Below, piece by piece: positions 33,238 to 35,927 of a stretch of DNA of 35,927 bases. The DNA comes from an uncultured Micrococcales bacterium (GTDB taxonomy: Bacteria > Actinomycetota > Actinomycetes > S36-B12 > UBA10799). Below the pieces are notes generated by a model. It saw only the letters and a program-made list of their open reading frames with translations. It made no database searches and was not told where the DNA came from. Each line of letters opens with the position of its first letter. Position 1 is the first letter of the stretch. The position numbers and the translations under genes were made by a program. Where the stretch lies: positions 1 to 35,927 of the forward strand of contig CALFYG010000202.1 in the NCBI GenBank assembly GCA_937952095.1, written 5' to 3'.

Positions 33238-33243
33238 ACTCTA
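33238..33243 (-). promoter_or_regulatory. -10 box of DUF3618 gene, overlapping the cbiO stop
   Basis: TAGAGT on the minus strand, 6 nt before the ATG at 33231. Its first three bases are the TAG stop of cbiO. Confidence 0.5.
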
Positions 33244-33972
33244 TCCATCCGTGGCGTCCAGAATGACCCCGTAGGGCAACTCCAGACGAAAGCGGCTGAG
33301 CAGTTCGGAATCCGCCAGGAGTTCGCGGGTGGAACCGTCGTACTGCACGCGGCCGTCGGCCAGAACGATGCTGCGCGGACACAGTTGGAGCGCGAACAGC
33401 AGATCGTGGGTGACCATCAGCATCGTCACATCGAGTCCGCTCAGGACGTCAGCGAGTTCGCGCCGGCTGGCCGGATCGAGGTTGGAGCTCGGTTCATCGA
33501 GTACCAGGATGCGCGGGTCCATGCTCAGCACCGTCGCAATCGCGACCCGTCGCCGCTGACCGAACGACAGGTGGTGGGGTGCCCTGTCCACGGCGCTCTG
33601 CATCCCCACGGCCGAGAGTGCCCGGTCCACCCTGCCTGCGATGTCGTCGAGTCGGTAGTTCTCGGGGCCGAAGGCCACATCCTGACGCACAGTCGGCATG
33701 AACAACTGGTCATCAGGATCCTGGAAGACCAGACCGACCATGCGCCGCGTCTCCCGGACGGTGTCGGTCCCGACGGCCTGCCCGGCCACACGCACCTGCC
33801 CCTCCACGGGGCTCAGAACGCCGTTCAGATGCAGCGCGAGCGTCGTCTTGCCGGCACCGTTGGGCCCCAGAAGCGCCACCCGCTCCCCGGCAGCGATACC
33901 CAGCGAGACGTCGCGCAAAGCCGGCGTCCCGTCCGGGTAGACGTACACCACATGATCGAGTTCGATCACCAT
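33241..33972 (-). CDS. cbiO: ECF transporter ATPase CbiO
   Basis: An ABC ATPase of 243 residues. Walker A LLGPNGAGKTTLALHLNG is at about residues 35-52. The Q-loop is LVFQDPDDQLF, with the typical DPDDQ of energy-coupling factor ATPases. The signature is LSFGQRRRVAIA, Walker B is ILVLDEPSSNLDP, and the H-loop is MVTHDL. It powers cobalt or nickel import with CbiM, CbiN and CbiQ at the cytoplasmic membrane. The ATG overlaps the cbiQ stop by 7 bases. It is last in the cbiMNQO operon. Confidence 0.95.
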   Translation of the reverse strand: MVIELDHVVYVYPDGTPALRDVSLGIAAGERVALLGPNGAGKTTLALHLNGVLSPVEGQVRVAGQAVGTDTVRETRRMVGLVFQDPDDQLFMPTVRQDVAFGPENYRLDDIAGRVDRALSAVGMQSAVDRAPHHLSFGQRRRVAIATVLSMDPRILVLDEPSSNLDPASRRELADVLSGLDVTMLMVTHDLLFALQLCPRSIVLADGRVQYDGSTRELLADSELLSRFRLELPYGVILDATDG

Positions 33973-34721
33973 GTGGCGACCCACCCCGCCAGCAGTATCA
34001 GGGCGGCGCCCACCGGCAGCATCGCGGCAATCGGCCATGAACGCCGCATGCCGACCTGCGGAGTCGGCAGTCGACCGTCGTAGCCACGGCTCACCAATGC
34101 CAGGTGAACCCGCTCGCCTCGCTCGAAGGAGCGCACGAAAAGGGCACCGAGCATGCTGGCCAGCGTAGGCCAGGAGCGTGGCGACGTGGCTCGGAACCCA
34201 CGCGCCTCCTGGGCGATCCGCATGCGGTGGTACTGGTCGGAGACAACGTCCACGTAACGGATGAAGAAGGTGAAGATCGCGACGATCGGGGTCGGCAGAC
34301 GTAGCGACTGCAGCCCCGCCACCATGTCCACGGGCAGGGTCGTGGCCGCCAGCAGTGTCGCGGCGAGAACGCCCAGTGAGGCTTTGATCAGGATGTTCCA
34401 TGCGGCCCACATCCCGGCGATGGAAAGCCCCGCGAAACCTGCAGGATCTGGGCCGACGAACGGCAGGAGCAGCGCGAAGGCCACGAAGGGGATCTCGAGG
34501 ACCAGACTTCGCGCCATGCGACCGGGCCTGACCCCGGCGGTCAGCAGGAACCCGATCAGCACGACCGCGTAGGCGACGAAAGCGCCGATCCACTCCCGCG
34601 GGGTGAGTACCACGATGAAGACGAAGGCCGTGACGGCCACGATCTTCGAGGCCGGGCTCAGACGGTGCGCGATCGATGCGCCGTCAACGTAACCGCGCTG
34701 AAGGACGCCTGTGTGGCTCAG
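33966..34721 (-). CDS. cbiQ: ECF transporter transmembrane coupling protein CbiQ (CTG start proposed)
   Basis: A membrane T-component of 251 residues from the proposed start. Coupling-helix motifs ARGFRA and VSRGYDGR, which contact the ATPase, are present, with five or so membrane segments including FVFIVVLTPREWIGAF and LLAATLLAATTLP. The first standard start codon is GTG at 34640 (224 residues). The upstream reading SHTGVLQRGYVDGASIAHRL then SPASKIVAV looks like the conserved CbiQ N-terminus with its H-R-L-x-P-x-x-K pattern. The only start-like codon covering it is CTG at 34721, which overlaps the cbiN stop. Confidence 0.88.
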   Translation of the reverse strand: MSHTGVLQRGYVDGASIAHRLSPASKIVAVTAFVFIVVLTPREWIGAFVAYAVVLIGFLLTAGVRPGRMARSLVLEIPFVAFALLLPFVGPDPAGFAGLSIAGMWAAWNILIKASLGVLAATLLAATTLPVDMVAGLQSLRLPTPIVAIFTFFIRYVDVVSDQYHRMRIAQEARGFRATSPRSWPTLASMLGALFVRSFERGERVHLALVSRGYDGRLPTPQVGMRRSWPIAAMLPVGAALILLAGWVATW

Positions 34722-35002
34722 GACGGTCGCCGCAGCGCGTAGAACAGGCCGAAGCCGACCGCAGCAGTCACCGCCACCCCGACCAAGCCCGCGGCACCGA
34801 CACTCAGACGGTCGTTCGTGACACCTGACACCGAGTAGTCGGCGAGGGGGGATGTGGCCGTGGCCGAATCCTCCGCGTTGTCCAGAATCCCGTACTGCTC
34901 AGCGACCTTCTCCAAGCCGTCAGGCTGGGACGACGCGTAGAAACTCACCAGCGCTGCAATGACTACGGCGGCGATCCCACCGATGATCAGGAATCGCTTC
35001 AT
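34718..35002 (-). CDS. cbiN: CbiN-like PDGLE-domain membrane protein
   Basis: A protein of 94 residues with an N-terminal membrane helix (FLIIGGIAAVVIAALVSFYA), the sequence SSQPDGLEKVAEQYG that names the PDGLE domain, and a second helix (VGVAVTAAVGFGLFYAL). It is the small extra subunit that assists CbiM in metal loading. PDGLE proteins occur in both cobalt and nickel ECF transporters, so this does not fix the metal. The ATG overlaps the cbiM stop (ATGA). Confidence 0.9.
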   Translation of the reverse strand: MKRFLIIGGIAAVVIAALVSFYASSQPDGLEKVAEQYGILDNAEDSATATSPLADYSVSGVTNDRLSVGAAGLVGVAVTAAVGFGLFYALRRPS

Positions 35003-35685
35003 ACTGCCGCCACCTCCGGACGCGCCACCGGCTTGGCCAGTGGCGTATCTCTGACTCCAAAGACGATGTCAGGTCGGGATGCGAGCACAGCAGCGACGAC
35101 GAGTCCGGTGATCACACCCTCGCCGATGCCGATCAGCAGGTGAACCCCACCCATCGCGGCCGCCACCGCGGACAGCGAGACCGGCGCAGTCCCCCCGAGC
35201 GCGAATTCGACGACGAACGCCATCGCCGACGCGGGGACGGACACGAAGCCGGCTACTCCCGCCACGACGGCCGCGCCCGAACGCGACCTCACGAACCTGA
35301 TACCCAGCCGGAACACCACCCACCCCACGACTGTCGCCACGATCGCCATGTTGAGCACATTTGCGCCCAGCGCGGTCAGACCACCGTCGGCGAAAAGCAG
35401 CGCCTGGACGACCAAGACCACCGTGACCACCAGCATCCCGACCCACGGGCCCACCAGCACTGCCGCCAGAGCACCGCCCAGAAGGTGCCCACTGGTTCCC
35501 GAGGCCACCGGGAAGTTGATCATCTGAGCCGCGAAGATGAATACCGCTGTGAGACCCGCTAGCGGCGCCGTGCGGTCATCCAGGTCTGCTCGGGACTTCA
35601 CGACAGCCAGTGTCAGGATCACGGCTGAGATGACGTACGTGAGGAGACTGACGGGGACATCGAGGAACCCGTCTGGGATATGCAT
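34999..35685 (-). CDS. cbiM: ECF transporter metal-binding S-component CbiM
   Basis: A protein of 228 residues beginning MHIPDGFLD, the family hallmark. In NikM/CbiM structures the free N-terminus and His2 bind the metal, so the start is placed at 35685. In-frame ATGs at 35703 and 35712 would add 6 or 9 residues before it. About six membrane segments follow, with FAAQMINFPVASGTSGHLLGG, the conserved family loop containing the second metal-binding His. The likely substrate is Co2+ or Ni2+. It is first in the cbiMNQO operon, with a TAGGAT -10 and an operator-like palindrome just upstream. No cobalamin riboswitch precedes it. Confidence 0.93.
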   Translation of the reverse strand: MHIPDGFLDVPVSLLTYVISAVILTLAVVKSRADLDDRTAPLAGLTAVFIFAAQMINFPVASGTSGHLLGGALAAVLVGPWVGMLVVTVVLVVQALLFADGGLTALGANVLNMAIVATVVGWVVFRLGIRFVRSRSGAAVVAGVAGFVSVPASAMAFVVEFALGGTAPVSLSAVAAAMGGVHLLIGIGEGVITGLVVAAVLASRPDIVFGVRDTPLAKPVARPEVAAV

Positions 35686-35710
35686 CGCGATGGACTGCCA
35701 CATGAGTGCC

Positions 35711-35716
35711 ATCCTA
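35711..35716 (-). promoter_or_regulatory. -10 box of the cbiMNQO operon
   Basis: TAGGAT on the minus strand. The predicted transcript starts near 35703, either leaderless at the ATG there or with an 18-nt leader to the MHIPDGFL start. A TTGCGA -35-like hexamer lies 19 nt upstream, inside the palindrome. Confidence 0.5.
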
Positions 35717-35749
35717 GAACCTTATTGCGAACAATTCGCAATAAGGTTC
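35717..35749. promoter_or_regulatory. Perfect 15-bp inverted repeat, candidate Fur-family (Nur-like) operator
   Basis: GAACCTTATTGCGAA and its exact reverse complement flank CAA. The inner part reads TTGC-N9-GCAA, the spacing of the Streptomyces Nur box (tTGCaa-N5-ttGCAA). It overlaps the -35 region of cbiM, so a bound protein would block transcription. There is no T-run, so a terminator is less likely. Confidence 0.65.
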
Positions 35750-35751
35750 GC

Positions 35752-35927
35752 TCAGTCTCGTCGGTGATACGCGTGGGGCTGGGTGGTGCGGGTGGTGCCT
35801 AGGGGGCTGGTCCAGTGCATGTCGAAGTCGGTGCCGCCGCCGCGGGTTCGGACGGTCCAGGCGGAGTGGGTTTTGACCAGGTGGTGGCGTCGGCACAGCG
35901 CGGCGAGGTTGCCCGCTTCGGTTTTGC
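35752..35927 (-). CDS. HNH endonuclease/DUF222 protein, C-terminal fragment
   Basis: The last 57 codons of a gene that runs off the window edge. NLAALCRRHHLVKTHSAW is the C-terminal half of an HNH motif in the DUF222 (13E12-type) family, followed by the usual MHWTSPLGTT strand region. These proteins are frequent, often multi-copy, in actinobacteria; the role is uncertain and some lie in mobile regions. The stop is 3 bp from the palindrome upstream of cbiM. Confidence 0.85.
   Translation of the reverse strand, partial: KTEAGNLAALCRRHHLVKTHSAWTVRTRGGGTDFDMHWTSPLGTTRTTQPHAYHRRD

Noticed and set aside
35717..35749. Palindrome read as a bidirectional terminator
   Set aside because: There is no T-run on either side and it overlaps the cbiM promoter region, so an operator fits better.
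35686..35751. Cobalamin riboswitch before cbiM
   Set aside because: Only 66 bp separate cbiM from the HNH gene, too short for the riboswitch, and no B12-box sequence is visible.

Overview
The window comes from a high-GC Gram-positive bacterium of the Actinomycetota. The evidence is the strong G/C bias at third codon positions, GTG starts, GlgE, a mycobacterial-type GH57/GT4 polysaccharide gene set, MurT/GatD, a secondary GroES beside a DUF3618 gene, SCO6880-family conjugation-like proteins and a DUF222/HNH gene. The order cannot be fixed from the sequence. Gene density is very high: no gene-free stretch exceeds about 175 bases. Several genes lack a Shine-Dalgarno and instead carry a TANNNT -10 box 6-8 nt before ATG/GTG, pointing to widespread leaderless transcription.

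Layout. (1) 1-717: an open frame that starts as electron-transfer flavoprotein beta subunit and continues in frame into a proteobacterial-type DnaJ C-terminus; probably an assembly chimera at the window edge. (2) 834-8464: methyltransferase, GH57 branching enzyme and GT4 alpha-glucosyltransferase in the order of mycobacterial Rv3030-Rv3032 (methylglucose lipopolysaccharide). On the opposite strand lie a PGM1-like ATP-grasp peptide ligase with a small membrane protein, and an operon of enoyl-CoA hydratase, a second methyltransferase and a hexapeptide-repeat acyltransferase. (3) 8507-16744: alpha-glucan metabolism, with glgX, a secreted delta-60-repeat protein, then glgE-glgB translationally adjacent. 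(4) 16745-16917: a convergent intergenic region with four copies of a 13-nt core arranged as a symmetric double stem. (5) 16918-23206: SF2 helicase with a membrane hairpin, divergent murT-gatD (lipid II amidation), a thioredoxin/YbbN-like protein and a TetR regulator. (6) 23223-24890: acyl-CoA mutase large subunit. (7) 24961-28159: two tandem paralogous secreted PLD-like proteins with basic C-terminal tails. (8) 28139-32443: a compact type IV secretion-like operon (VirB2-like, TrbL-like, SCO6880-like, VirB4-like ATPase) with a divergent secreted CHAP-like wall hydrolase but no relaxase, coupling protein or integrase. (9) 32443-33231: tRNA-Lys(CTT) with terminator, a GroES-like protein and a DUF3618 protein. 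(10) 33241-35685: cbiM-cbiN(PDGLE)-cbiQ-cbiO metal ECF transporter behind a perfect 15-bp inverted repeat with Nur-box-like spacing. (11) 35752-35927: 3' end of a DUF222/HNH gene.

How they fit together. GlgE, GlgB and GlgX build, branch and debranch cytosolic alpha-glucan. The Rv3030-3032-like trio, with the acyltransferase and second methyltransferase, suggests a separate modified polysaccharide. The acyl-CoA mutase needs cobalamin, which gives cobalt uptake a plausible local use, although the operator looks more like a nickel-type site. The envelope theme (MurT/GatD, CHAP hydrolase, secreted PLD proteins, T4SS-like genes) dominates the right half.
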